Shown in pieces: positions 35,170 through 43,451 of a stretch of 52,367 nt of DNA (the first letter of the stretch is position 1; the number at the start of each line of letters is the position of its first letter). The DNA is from Bacteroidota bacterium (lineage in GTDB: Bacteria; Bacteroidota; Bacteroidia; Chitinophagales; Chitinophagaceae), in contig JAUZOE010000027.1 of NCBI GenBank assembly GCA_030706605.1, positions 1 through 52,367 on the forward strand. Direction: 5' to 3'. The translations under genes and the position numbers were made by a program. The notes beneath the pieces were generated by a model. That model made no database searches. It saw only the letters and a program-made list of their open reading frames with translations, and was not told where the DNA came from.

Positions 35170-35832
35170 TTATCCGGAATATCCATACATACGCTGTACT
35201 TCTTTTACAATTCTTTCCATTTCTGCATCTTTGCCTTGTGCGTCATAAGGTTGCTTAAGATCGCTTCCGAAGATAAAGGCTACCGTTTGCCAGAACCTTG
35301 CCGTAAAACCTCCCTTTAGCTCTTTTAAAATATCATAGCAATTGGTTCCGCCCGTTTCCCTGTTGATCAATTTCATCAACACTTTACCCTGGTAAACGGA
35401 TAAGTTTTTGAGAGGATCGGTAAATTCCTTTTTTAATTCTTTTTCACGGCTATTTATGTATTTAGTAATAGCAGGTTTATCCGAGGTATTAGCAATATGT
35501 CTCTCAATATCACTAAAAACATAGCCAGCACGTTTAGCATAAGGGTAGGTAACATAGATTGCATTTCTAAGGCGCGTCCACCTTTCTTTTGTTCTTCTTC
35601 CCCAGATATATACACCTGCAAGGGTTTTTGCTTCTATTGTATCACCTTCATATACTACAGCTAAACTTACAATAGTATCATTAATACCATAATGCGGTGA
35701 TGAAATAGCAGATTGACCTTCGGCAGAATGACCTTTAAGGATAAATAGTGCTACGAGGATAGAGATGCTTAACCGATATCTTTTACAAATAGTACGCATT
35801 ACACTTGTAAATTTAAATTTAATACCCGTCAA
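35170..35832 (-). CDS. DUF4294 domain-containing exported protein
   Basis: A 220-residue protein with a basic N-terminus and hydrophobic signal (about 18-36) ending near GHSAEGQS. The body matches DUF4294: VYEGDTIEAKTLAGVYIWGR, RNAIYVTYPYAKRAG and GKVLMKLINRETGGTNCYDI. The last motif, with an early Arg-Glu-Thr-Gly-Gly and a Cys, is a hallmark of this Bacteroidota family of unknown function, probably periplasmic. It precedes bshB1 on the same strand with a 176-base gap containing a palindrome, so they may not share a transcript. Confidence 0.82.
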   Translation of the reverse strand: MTGIKFKFTSVMRTICKRYRLSISILVALFILKGHSAEGQSAISSPHYGINDTIVSLAVVYEGDTIEAKTLAGVYIWGRRTKERWTRLRNAIYVTYPYAKRAGYVFSDIERHIANTSDKPAITKYINSREKELKKEFTDPLKNLSVYQGKVLMKLINRETGGTNCYDILKELKGGFTARFWQTVAFIFGSDLKQPYDAQGKDAEMERIVKEVQRMYGYSG

Positions 35833-35915
35833 TTCAAATATTTTTTCTAAAAAAATGTCTAAAATATATCAAAAGAGTATAAGGAATTTTTAAGAGAGAT
35901 TCAACTACTATCCTT

Positions 35916-38432
35916 TTAATTATTGGCAATTAGGAACATGTAAATCAAACCCATCAGTACTAATGCAATGGCTATTGCTGCAATATAGTTGGCAGCTTTA
36001 ACTCTTCTAAGTAAAGAAACAACAAATCCACCTGCCATAATAATGAGTCCTGCCCAAACTAAATTAATATAAGGAAATACATAAGCTTTGAGTGTAATAA
36101 AAGAAGTTAATTTATTAGTTTGTTTTAAGCCTATTTTGAACTTTTTATCTGAGGTAATTCCCGAAATATTCAAATAAATGTTTTGTGTAATCACCGTATC
36201 ATCGATAAAATTAATTTCCTGGTTATTTATTGTAAGTGCAGGATAAGCTTTATGGCGTGTACTGTCTTTTCCATACACAGTAATATCCGCTACCAGGGCT
36301 GTATCAGTAGGTGAAAAGTGAAACCTCTCATTATCCGGATTTTTAAGTATGCCATTTAAGATAAAATATCCATTTGAATAATAAACTGTATCTCCTATAG
36401 CCATATCATGTATTTTAAATGTGGCCGTATCCGGATCCTGATCGGGAGCAGAAATAGTAGAGATATAGGTAAATACATCGTGACTTAAATAATGCTTAGT
36501 ACCCGGATTAGAACTTAAATTATTATCCTTCATACGGTAGGCATCAGGGGATAAAATAAAATTTTCTGTTACTTTACCAGTAGCAGTGTCTACTCTTTGA
36601 AAATGAAGATTGTAAAAAGTCCTGTTCTTTTCTTTAGCCATAGAATCATTTACGTAAGTAACCGTATATGGCCCCATTTGCGTTGGAACACCTTTCAGTA
36701 AAGTAAGATTTTCTAAAGGATTTTCAGTTCCTCTTCCTGTCGGATCTTTATCAAAAGGAATGAATAATCCTGTTTTGCTATTGTCACTTATTACCTTTTT
36801 ATTTCCGGAGGAAATCAGCATTCCACCAATCAATAAAGCAAATCCCAAATGAGCGATGGCACCACCACCAGCTTTTAAATTTCCTTTTAAAACTGTTTTT
36901 AAATAAGCTGCATTGGCTACTATTGAAAATATAGAAGCAAATAATGCCAGATAAATAGCGGCTAAAAATCCGGGGCCTTTTTTAGAATATTCTATTGGAT
37001 AAAATATAGCTAGTAAGGCAGAAATCACGACAGCGATACTTAACGGCCACAACATTTTAGTAACCAAATATTTTTTTCCGGTTTGTCTGTATTTAAGGTA
37101 TTGCGATATTGCAGTCAATAATCCAACTATAACTGCAACAAGTACCAGCACTTTATTATAAGTAAATTCCCTGTCCTGTGGATCGGCAAGGTTAGTTCCA
37201 AAAACTTTATTATATACGGGTAATGATGTAACTGAAATAATAAATAACGCTGCAAGAAAGAGTATCAATGCGCCAATAAACATCCAGAATTCGCGTGAAG
37301 AAATATTCTCTTCCTTTTGGATAGTCGGAATTTTTCTATAATTTTTGAAATACAAAAACAATAAGGGAATGGTAATCCCTATTACATAAATCCCGATAAG
37401 AATATTCATCGCCATTCCGGCTTCTGTAAATGCATGAACAGAGGTATCTCCCAGAATTCCGGTCCGCGTTAAAAATGTAGAATACAGAACAAAGAAATAG
37501 GAAAGTATCACAAACAGGTAAGAAGCTCTTAACGCATTTCCTGTAGAATTGTAAACTGCCATACAATGCAAGCCTGCAACCATAATGATCCAGGGAACCA
37601 AAGAGGCATTTTCTACCGGATCCCAGGCCCAATAACCGCCGAAGGAGAGTGATTCGTAAGCCCATTTGCCACCCATCATAATTCCTACTCCCAAAACGCA
37701 ACCACTCAACAAAGCCCATGGCAAAGCGGCTTTTATCCATCCTCCCCAATCTTTTGTAATCAATGAAGAGAAGGCAAACGATGCCGGGATGACAGTACTG
37801 GCAAATCCTAAAAATAATATAGGAGGATGAATCACCATCCAGTAATTTCTAAGTAATACATTAAGACCTATGCCATCTTTTATATATTTTAAATAGTCCG
37901 GCTGGGTAAAAATTGGCCCTGCCAACTCGTTCCTGGTAAGCACAAAAGGGCTACTGCCAATGCGGGTATTAAAAACATAAATGCCGACAATCATTAAGGT
38001 TAAAAAAAACTGTGCGGTATTTACAATTCCCATTACAGAAGATTCTCTTTTTTTAGCAGTTAAGATAATCACGCTGCCTAAAACACAATGCCAGATAGTC
38101 CAGAGAAGGAAGCTCCCTTCCTGTCCTTCCCAAATGCAGGCCAATAAGTATTTGGCTTCTAATTCTTTTGAGGCATGCTTGTAAGCATATAAGTATTCAA
38201 AGTAATGATGGGAACAAATATAATAGATAGAAAAAAAGACAGCAAGAAGCGCAAAAAATTCTATAAAAAATGCGCCACGGGCAAAAAGTATCCATGAGCG
38301 TTTTTCTTTTTCAAGTTTAGTACCGGTAGCTTTAAAATAAGCAATAGCTGAAATGATAGAGGCCACAAAAGCAAGCAAAACAAAAAAATGACCTACCTGT
38401 CCGGGCAGTAAATGTTCATTCTCAAAAATCAT
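35916..38432 (-). CDS. ccmF: Cytochrome c biogenesis protein CcmF/CcsA family (heme lyase)
   Basis: An 838-residue multi-span protein of CcmF type. It has the tryptophan-rich heme-handling motif GGYWAWDPVENASLVPW (265-281, WAWDP at 268-272) and preceding conserved IHPPILFLGF (201-210) with a histidine. About 14-16 hydrophobic segments are present, plus a periplasmic domain in the last third (about 540-790). It attaches heme to apocytochromes c together with CcmE. It starts 9 bases after ccmE, so the two are an operon. Cytochromes themselves are not in the window. Confidence 0.93.
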   Translation of the reverse strand: MIFENEHLLPGQVGHFFVLLAFVASIISAIAYFKATGTKLEKEKRSWILFARGAFFIEFFALLAVFFSIYYICSHHYFEYLYAYKHASKELEAKYLLACIWEGQEGSFLLWTIWHCVLGSVIILTAKKRESSVMGIVNTAQFFLTLMIVGIYVFNTRIGSSPFVLTRNELAGPIFTQPDYLKYIKDGIGLNVLLRNYWMVIHPPILFLGFASTVIPASFAFSSLITKDWGGWIKAALPWALLSGCVLGVGIMMGGKWAYESLSFGGYWAWDPVENASLVPWIIMVAGLHCMAVYNSTGNALRASYLFVILSYFFVLYSTFLTRTGILGDTSVHAFTEAGMAMNILIGIYVIGITIPLLFLYFKNYRKIPTIQKEENISSREFWMFIGALILFLAALFIISVTSLPVYNKVFGTNLADPQDREFTYNKVLVLVAVIVGLLTAISQYLKYRQTGKKYLVTKMLWPLSIAVVISALLAIFYPIEYSKKGPGFLAAIYLALFASIFSIVANAAYLKTVLKGNLKAGGGAIAHLGFALLIGGMLISSGNKKVISDNSKTGLFIPFDKDPTGRGTENPLENLTLLKGVPTQMGPYTVTYVNDSMAKEKNRTFYNLHFQRVDTATGKVTENFILSPDAYRMKDNNLSSNPGTKHYLSHDVFTYISTISAPDQDPDTATFKIHDMAIGDTVYYSNGYFILNGILKNPDNERFHFSPTDTALVADITVYGKDSTRHKAYPALTINNQEINFIDDTVITQNIYLNISGITSDKKFKIGLKQTNKLTSFITLKAYVFPYINLVWAGLIIMAGGFVVSLLRRVKAANYIAAIAIALVLMGLIYMFLIANN

Positions 38433-38441
38433 GGCAGAATC

Positions 38442-38846
38442 TTAATATTGGGTAACCGTTTTCTCTAATTGTTTCTTATCGTCTTTGTATTTGGAAGGGC
38501 ACTTCATTAGAATATTATCACATTCAAAAACATTACCTTCCATTTTTCCTTTTAATACCACACGGTCACTTTGCTCTAATTCAGAAGGTTTGGTATTGTG
38601 ATAAATTACTTTGGTGCTATTGCCAAGGCTGTCTGTTGCATAAAAAGAAAGATAGTTGGGATCTTTAATAGCATCATATTGTATGGGCTTGGATTTATCC
38701 AACCTTGCAATTAAATGAACATATTTGCCCGGTTTCTCTTTTGCCGATGCAATAGTGTCATAAGTCGAAAAGTCAACTGAATACATTAATAATGTTCCGA
38801 TTGCAGCAGCAATCGCTACTAAAATAATTATACTGGATGTTTTCAT
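38442..38846 (-). CDS. ccmE: Cytochrome c maturation protein CcmE, CxxxY type
   Basis: About 134 residues from ATG at 38844-38846. One N-terminal membrane anchor (about 4-22) is followed by an OB-fold periplasmic domain (GKYVHLIARLDKSKPIQYD, then VIYHNTKPSELEQSDRVVLK). The C-terminal heme-binding motif is MKCPSKY: Cys116 and Tyr120, so CxxxY rather than the proteobacterial HxxxY. CxxxY CcmE is known in some archaea and sulfate reducers. CcmE carries heme for CcmF, which follows after 9 bases. The longer start at 38867 is disfavoured because a -7 element overlaps it. Confidence 0.88.
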   Translation of the reverse strand: MKTSSIIILVAIAAAIGTLLMYSVDFSTYDTIASAKEKPGKYVHLIARLDKSKPIQYDAIKDPNYLSFYATDSLGNSTKVIYHNTKPSELEQSDRVVLKGKMEGNVFECDNILMKCPSKYKDDKKQLEKTVTQY

Positions 38847-38864
38847 TTTTGTAATTATGAATTG

Positions 38865-38872
38865 CAAATTTA
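38865..38872 (-). promoter_or_regulatory. -7 element of ccmE-ccmF operon
   Basis: Minus-strand TAAATTTG matches TAnnTTTG. It overlaps a possible start codon at 38867, so translation more likely begins at 38846. A TTG lies 16 bases upstream, closer than usual. Confidence 0.45.
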
Positions 38873-39112
38873 GCTAAAAAAGGCAAGCCAAATTGCTGAA
38901 TCTTTATGATTGTAATCAGCGAATACAATCATACTTACATATATAGTATTTATATTTAATACAAAATCATAAGCCCGTAAGTAAATACTCAGTAGTGCTT
39001 TTTTATAGGAATGTATGGACTGTCTATTGTTCTTTATATGCCTTAGATGAGTCAAATTTTATAAGTAAAGCCGGAATAGTTTCTTTATGCTGATTGGTAT
39101 TCTATAGCATAA

Positions 39113-39219
39113 GGGCTGCCGGATAGAGTGAATATCCTTTTTGAGCTTCGCGGGCAGTCTAAAAGATAGCAGCGATAACCGGAACAAAAGTTTACCAGCA
39201 AACCGATCGTTTACAGCCC
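39113..39219 (+). ncRNA. Structured RNA-like element, Flavo-1-like
   Basis: The segment starts GGGCTG (39113-39118) and ends CAGCCC (39214-39219), which pair. CCGG at 39119-39122 and 39179-39182 can pair next. An inner TATC-C-TTTT and AAAAGATA (around 39133-39142 and 39161-39168) form a bulged stem. The pattern ATCCTTTT ... AAAAGAT-AGCAGCGATAACCGG resembles a repeat common in Bacteroidota intergenic regions, which I believe corresponds to the Flavo-1 RNA motif. Family match is from memory; strand is set from that resemblance. Function unknown. Confidence 0.5.
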
Positions 39220-39294
39220 ATAAAAATTGTTGTCACTAAAATTGGTGAATTTGTATATTAATTAACAAATAAACCATAAAACAATTATCATCAT

Positions 39295-39302
39295 TACCTT
39301 TG
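39295..39302 (+). promoter_or_regulatory. -7 element of the ureohydrolase gene
   Basis: TACCTTTG matches TAnnTTTG, 28 bases before the ATG at 39331. No TTG at -33. The structured element lies just upstream. Confidence 0.4.
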
Positions 39303-39330
39303 CCGTCCAAAAAAATTTAGTTGACTAAAA

Positions 39331-40389
39331 ATGGCAAACCTATCTGATTTTGATCCTAATTGGGTGAGCAATCCCAATAATGGAATATTCGGCCTTCCTT
39401 TTACAGAAGAAGATGCCAGACTTGTAATATTACCTGTACCCTGGGAAGTAAGCGTAAGCTATAAAGCGGGCACTGCGAGATCAGCAGATCATATCGTTCA
39501 CGCGAGCCTGCAGATTGATATCATTGATGACGATAACAAGGAAGGATGGAAACAGGGCATTTTCATGCGCGAGATTGATAAAAACATTTTACACAAAAGT
39601 GATTATCTACGCAAAGAAGCTGAATTATATATCAATTATATAAGCCAGGGCGAGATAGTGGCAGATAGCAAATTCATGTGCAAAGTGGTGAAAGAAATTA
39701 ATGAAGGAAGTGATTTTTTGAATCAGTGGGTTCATGAACAAACAAAAGAATTATTAGATGCGGGTAAACTGGTTGGCCTTCTTGGCGGTGATCACAGTAC
39801 GTCCCTGGGCTTTTTTAAAGCCATTTCAGAAAAGCATAGAGAATTCGGAATTTTACAAATTGATGCTCATTGTGATCTTCGGAAAGCATATGAAAATTTT
39901 ACTTATTCACATGCATCTATCATGTATAATGCCCTTGCAGAAATACCAGAACTCGTAAAATTAGTGCAAATCGGTATCAGGGACTACTCCCCTATCGAAG
40001 TAGATTATATCAATAATAGTAATAGCCGGGTAATTACTTATTTTGATAAAGAAATAAAAGAACGAGGGTTTGAAGGTGAAACTTGGCAAAAGATATCAGA
40101 TGAAATAATCAATCACCTTCCTCAAAAAGTATATATCAGTTTTGATATTGATGGCCTTGATCCTAAATTATGCCCTAATACAGGAACACCGGTTCAGGGG
40201 GGATTTGAAACGCAGCAGGTTTATTATCTTTTTAGAAAAATAATAGAAAGCGGCCGGCAGTTAATTGGATTTGATCTAAATGAAGTAGGAATCAGTAATA
40301 ATGAATGGGACGAAAATGTAGGTGCCAGGATTTTATTTAAGTTATGTAATCTTATGCTTAAATCAAATGATGCCCATGCAACACTTTAA
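39331..40389 (+). CDS. Ureohydrolase (agmatinase/arginase/formimidoylglutamase family)
   Basis: A 352-residue enzyme with the binuclear manganese site of the arginase family: GGDHS (152-156), DAHCD (178-182) and DIDGLDP (272-278). The first ~100 residues are longer than in E. coli agmatinase. It hydrolyses a guanidino or formimino group, releasing urea or formamide. Which substrate (agmatine, arginine, formiminoglutamate) cannot be settled from sequence; no hut, arg or spe genes are nearby. The downstream membrane-protein gene overlaps its end by 14-23 bases, suggesting translational coupling. Confidence 0.9.
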   Translation: MANLSDFDPNWVSNPNNGIFGLPFTEEDARLVILPVPWEVSVSYKAGTARSADHIVHASLQIDIIDDDNKEGWKQGIFMREIDKNILHKSDYLRKEAELYINYISQGEIVADSKFMCKVVKEINEGSDFLNQWVHEQTKELLDAGKLVGLLGGDHSTSLGFFKAISEKHREFGILQIDAHCDLRKAYENFTYSHASIMYNALAEIPELVKLVQIGIRDYSPIEVDYINNSNSRVITYFDKEIKERGFEGETWQKISDEIINHLPQKVYISFDIDGLDPKLCPNTGTPVQGGFETQQVYYLFRKIIESGRQLIGFDLNEVGISNNEWDENVGARILFKLCNLMLKSNDAHATL

Positions 40390-40912
40390 AATAACGCTCA
40401 AAAATGATAGAATAAAATCTTATCGCATCATGGCCCTGATTATTTTGTTATTGAACATGGCTATTTTTATTTTTTTATTGTTTTTTGATGCCTTTCGTTA
40501 TGTAGCTTCATCGGCAATCTTATTAGTAGGTATTTATATTTTCATGCGGCTATATTTTATAAAAAAAACTAAGCAGGGCAATTATCTTGATGAAGTAATT
40601 TTTTTCGTTCTTGCCGGTTGTTGGATGGGATTGCAAAACTATTGGATTTTTGTTATTTTAATAGGGATGGGCATTCTATATCATTTAGCTTTGCAACATT
40701 TAAAAATTGTTTTTAGTTCAGAGAAAGTGGTAAAAACCAATTTTCCTAAAAAGGAATTCGAATGGAATATGTTTAGCAACGTGGTACTGAAAGATAATAT
40801 TCTTACGCTCGATTTCAAGAACAATAAATTATGGCAGGCCGAAATTGAAAAATCCCAGGATATCAATGAAATCCAGTTTAATTCATTTGCTCAGTCACAA
40901 ATAGCTAATTGA
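40367..40912 (+). CDS. Hypothetical four-span membrane protein
   Basis: About 181 residues from ATG at 40367 (ATGs at 40370 and 40376 are also possible; a GTG at 40322 would overlap more). Hydrophobic segments lie at about 23-43, 47-65, 75-90 and 92-110, followed by a soluble domain of about 70 residues (FEWNMFSNVVLKDNILTLDF, then LWQAEIEKSQDINEIQFNSF) that looks like a small beta-domain similar to YcxB/PH-like tails. It overlaps the ureohydrolase gene by 14-23 bases. Function unknown. Confidence 0.65.
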   Translation: MMPMQHFKITLKNDRIKSYRIMALIILLLNMAIFIFLLFFDAFRYVASSAILLVGIYIFMRLYFIKKTKQGNYLDEVIFFVLAGCWMGLQNYWIFVILIGMGILYHLALQHLKIVFSSEKVVKTNFPKKEFEWNMFSNVVLKDNILTLDFKNNKLWQAEIEKSQDINEIQFNSFAQSQIAN

Positions 40913-40953
40913 AATTCTCCTGTTTAGGTAATACAAATAATATTTTTCGATAG

Positions 40954-42249
40954 ATGAAACAATCTCCATTTCTTTTATATTCCGATGGTAAAGGAAACAT
41001 TTTTGAAGACACTTCGCTGTATGTATGTGGCAGAAGTGGATGGGATGCTATGCCTGTAGAAAATGAAGAATGGATTGAACTTCCTTCTGGTGGACAATTG
41101 TACGAATTGCCCAATAGACGCGGCATTGGAACAGATGTTATTTCCGGGGAAATGCGTTTGTGTGAAAAAGGTTGGGCTGTTGCCGCTTTTATACCACCAG
41201 CTTTTACAGGCACTTACCTTGCCGCGTATGAAACACTTCCCGATGCGGAAACGCTTCCATTATTTTGCTATACCGCAGCCGGATGGTATAATGATCAGTT
41301 TTATGTAACTGCCATAAGAATTGAAAAAGACATCAGGCAGGAGAGTGAGGGTTTTGATGAAGGAAAAATAGAAAGCGGGGTAAAGGAATTATTATCTACG
41401 TATAAGCATAACCGGTTAGTTCAACATTTGGCCAATAATTGCTGCCTCACTTACCATTGCCCGGCCGCAAGGAATTATTTTATGGGCCGATGGGAATGCC
41501 CGGTTCCAAGTTCCCCGGCATGCAATGCGAATTGCATAGGTTGTATTTCTTTTCAGCCTCAGGAAGAAACAATTGTTTCTACACAGGACAGGTTAATGTT
41601 TAAACCTACTGCTGAAGAAATAATTGAGTACACGGTTCCTCATTTAGAAACAGCTCCTTTCCCGATAGTAAGTTTTGGCCAGGGTTGTGAAGGTGAGCCT
41701 TTACTGATGTGGCAAACTATTAAACAAGCCCTCCTGGAAATAAGAAAACATACGAAAAAAGGAAGTCTGAATATTAACACCAATGGTAGTAATCCCGGTG
41801 CTGTAAAGGTATTGTGCGAAGCGGGTTTAAACAGTATTCGTGTAAGCACCAATTCTGCACGTGAAAAAATTTATACCCCTTATTACCGGCCTAACAATTA
41901 TGAATTTAATGATATTGTGGAAAGCCTGAAAGTAGTGAATGATTTTGGCGGTTGGACAAGCATTAACTATTTTGTATTTCCGGGAATGACAGATAGTGTG
42001 GAAGAATATGAAGCATTAAGAAAGCTGATAAAATCTACCGGTTTAAAAATGATTCAATGGCGTAATTTCAATATTGACCCTGATTGGTATTTAGGAAAAA
42101 TCGGAGTGACAGATACCGGTGAATGTATAGGTATCCGCCAAATGATGGATTTACTTAAAGATGAGTTTCAGGACTTAAAATATGGTTATTTTAACCCTTC
42201 TATTGAAAGAATAAAGGGAGATTTTGAAATGGATTATGCCGGAGCCTAG
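40954..42249 (+). CDS. Radical SAM protein of unknown function
   Basis: A 431-residue protein. The first ~150 residues form a domain I do not recognise. The radical SAM cluster is C190-x3-C194-x2-C197 (ACNANCIGCISF), with the following SAM-binding GxGE-like segment SFGQGCEGEPLL (about 234-245) and INTNGSNPG and RVSTNSAREK later, as in the radical SAM barrel. Before the cluster are more cysteines: Cys163, Cys164, Cys169 and Cys182 around YHCPAARNYFMGRWECPVP. These might bind zinc or a second cluster. Substrate unknown. Standalone, 41 bases after the membrane-protein gene. Confidence 0.85.
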   Translation: MKQSPFLLYSDGKGNIFEDTSLYVCGRSGWDAMPVENEEWIELPSGGQLYELPNRRGIGTDVISGEMRLCEKGWAVAAFIPPAFTGTYLAAYETLPDAETLPLFCYTAAGWYNDQFYVTAIRIEKDIRQESEGFDEGKIESGVKELLSTYKHNRLVQHLANNCCLTYHCPAARNYFMGRWECPVPSSPACNANCIGCISFQPQEETIVSTQDRLMFKPTAEEIIEYTVPHLETAPFPIVSFGQGCEGEPLLMWQTIKQALLEIRKHTKKGSLNINTNGSNPGAVKVLCEAGLNSIRVSTNSAREKIYTPYYRPNNYEFNDIVESLKVVNDFGGWTSINYFVFPGMTDSVEEYEALRKLIKSTGLKMIQWRNFNIDPDWYLGKIGVTDTGECIGIRQMMDLLKDEFQDLKYGYFNPSIERIKGDFEMDYAGA

Positions 42250-42425
42250 CGTTTAGAATGATTGAGGTACCAATAACATTTTCAGTAAATAATACCTCCT
42301 TAAAGAAATTTCTTTTAACAAAATAAAACTTTTCACTTCTCCTTTGCCAAGTAAAGCTATTGTTACTCATTTTCATCGTTTAATTTACCTACACGATAAA
42401 TCGAAGCAGAATAAATTATAATTGG

Positions 42426-42620
42426 CTACCTCCTGAATACTTTGGGTAAATTATCGATATGGGCGGAATCAACATTATCCTTAGGAGCAAATTTATGAGG
42501 TAATACAGTATCAGCATTGGTTGGAGTACCTTCTGCTACATCTCTTATATCCATGTGGTTTTCACAAGCTGAAAATCCCATATACATGAATAACATTAAA
42601 CACACCGCAATTAATTTCAT
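42426..42620 (-). CDS. Small predicted lipoprotein
   Basis: A 64-residue peptide with an N-terminal hydrophobic signal (about 3-16) and lipobox GFSAC with Cys19. The mature part of about 45 residues is polar and low-complexity (DVAEGTPTNADTVLPHKFAP). Likely a membrane-attached lipoprotein. No family recognised. It is upstream of nothing on its strand and downstream of the beta-barrel gene by 114 bases. Confidence 0.6.
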   Translation of the reverse strand: MKLIAVCLMLFMYMGFSACENHMDIRDVAEGTPTNADTVLPHKFAPKDNVDSAHIDNLPKVFRR

Positions 42621-42734
42621 TTGATATTTTTTGTTTTGTTAAAGGAATAAGACCTTTTAAATAATTAAATTATATTATTTGAAAAATGGGAAGTTACCAA
42701 GTTGGAAAGTAAATACAAAAATTATTTACTCTTA

Positions 42735-43247
42735 TTAAAAAATCAATGATAGTCTTAAGCCCAATGCACTAAAGTCTCCGTTGCCGGCATATCCATCATA
42801 TTTGAAAGTAAGATCAAGAGGTTTATCATTTTTGCTTTTGAAATTATATCCAATTTGTGGAGAATAAGCAAAAGCAGTCGTACTGGTGCCGCCTATACGA
42901 TTAATACCAACACCCAATTGTGCACCAAAATGGAGATTATTACCTACATAATAACGGGTACCTACCCTGATAGGAATTGTTGTATAATTTTTATTTTTTA
43001 TTCCTACACCGGCAGATTTACCAGCAAAAGAAATATAACCTATATAAAAATCACCACTAACATTTTCTTGAAAAAAATGTTCAATATCTCCACTTAATCC
43101 TAGACCCAATCCCCAACCTTTACCAGCCATGCCGGTCGCAATACCTAATTCTGGCCCGGCACTAAATCTTGTTTTATTTTCTCTTTGCGCCATAGCAAAC
43201 GTAGCAGATGCGAGAATAATCACTGCTAATAACAACATCTTTTTCAT
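42735..43247 (-). CDS. Outer-membrane beta-barrel protein
   Basis: A 170-residue exported protein. Signal peptide MKKMLLLAVIILASATFAMA is followed by Gln, a usual cleavage point. The mature ~150 residues show alternating polar/hydrophobic strands with Gly and aromatic residues, such as FSAGPELGIATGMAGKGWGL and TIPIRVGTRYYVGNNLHFGA, and end with a Leu/Ile/Phe-terminated strand (LGLRLSLIF) typical of OmpA/Omp26-like barrels. Estimated eight strands. Function unknown; likely structural or adhesion-related. Confidence 0.8.
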   Translation of the reverse strand: MKKMLLLAVIILASATFAMAQRENKTRFSAGPELGIATGMAGKGWGLGLGLSGDIEHFFQENVSGDFYIGYISFAGKSAGVGIKNKNYTTIPIRVGTRYYVGNNLHFGAQLGVGINRIGGTSTTAFAYSPQIGYNFKSKNDKPLDLTFKYDGYAGNGDFSALGLRLSLIF

Positions 43248-43421
43248 GCTTCAATTCGTTTATTTATGTAAAAGTACGGAGTGAAAGATTTAAATACCAA
43301 AAAAGAATTTTTTTAGAAGTCAAATTATTGCATAATATCTTTTTATACGCATTATTCTAACAATTACATTTAAAAACATTACCATAAAAATGACTATTAG
43401 ATTTTAAATGCCTAAAATGGT

Positions 43422-43429
43422 TACTTTTG
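43422..43429 (+). promoter_or_regulatory. -7 element of trxB
   Basis: TACTTTTG matches TAnnTTTG, 22 bases before the trxB ATG at 43452. No TTG at -33. Confidence 0.4.
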
Positions 43430-43451
43430 AAAATATTCTTAAAACGAAATT

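Larger units (their letters stand above)
38868..39330. other. Intergenic region, 463 bases, ccmE to ureohydrolase
   Basis: It contains the ccmE -7 element, a structured RNA-like element (39113-39219) and the -7 element of the next gene. A 61-codon leftward frame at 38870-39055 has no recognisable protein features and sits upstream of ccmE; I do not call it a gene. The rest is AT-rich. Confidence 0.5.

Noticed and set aside
38870-39055. 61-codon ORF on the minus strand upstream of ccmE
   Set aside because: No recognisable features, overlaps the ccmE promoter region, and could easily occur by chance.
42299-42315. AAAGAAATTTCTTT palindrome after the radical SAM gene
   Set aside because: Short and made of A/T runs; expected by chance in this composition.
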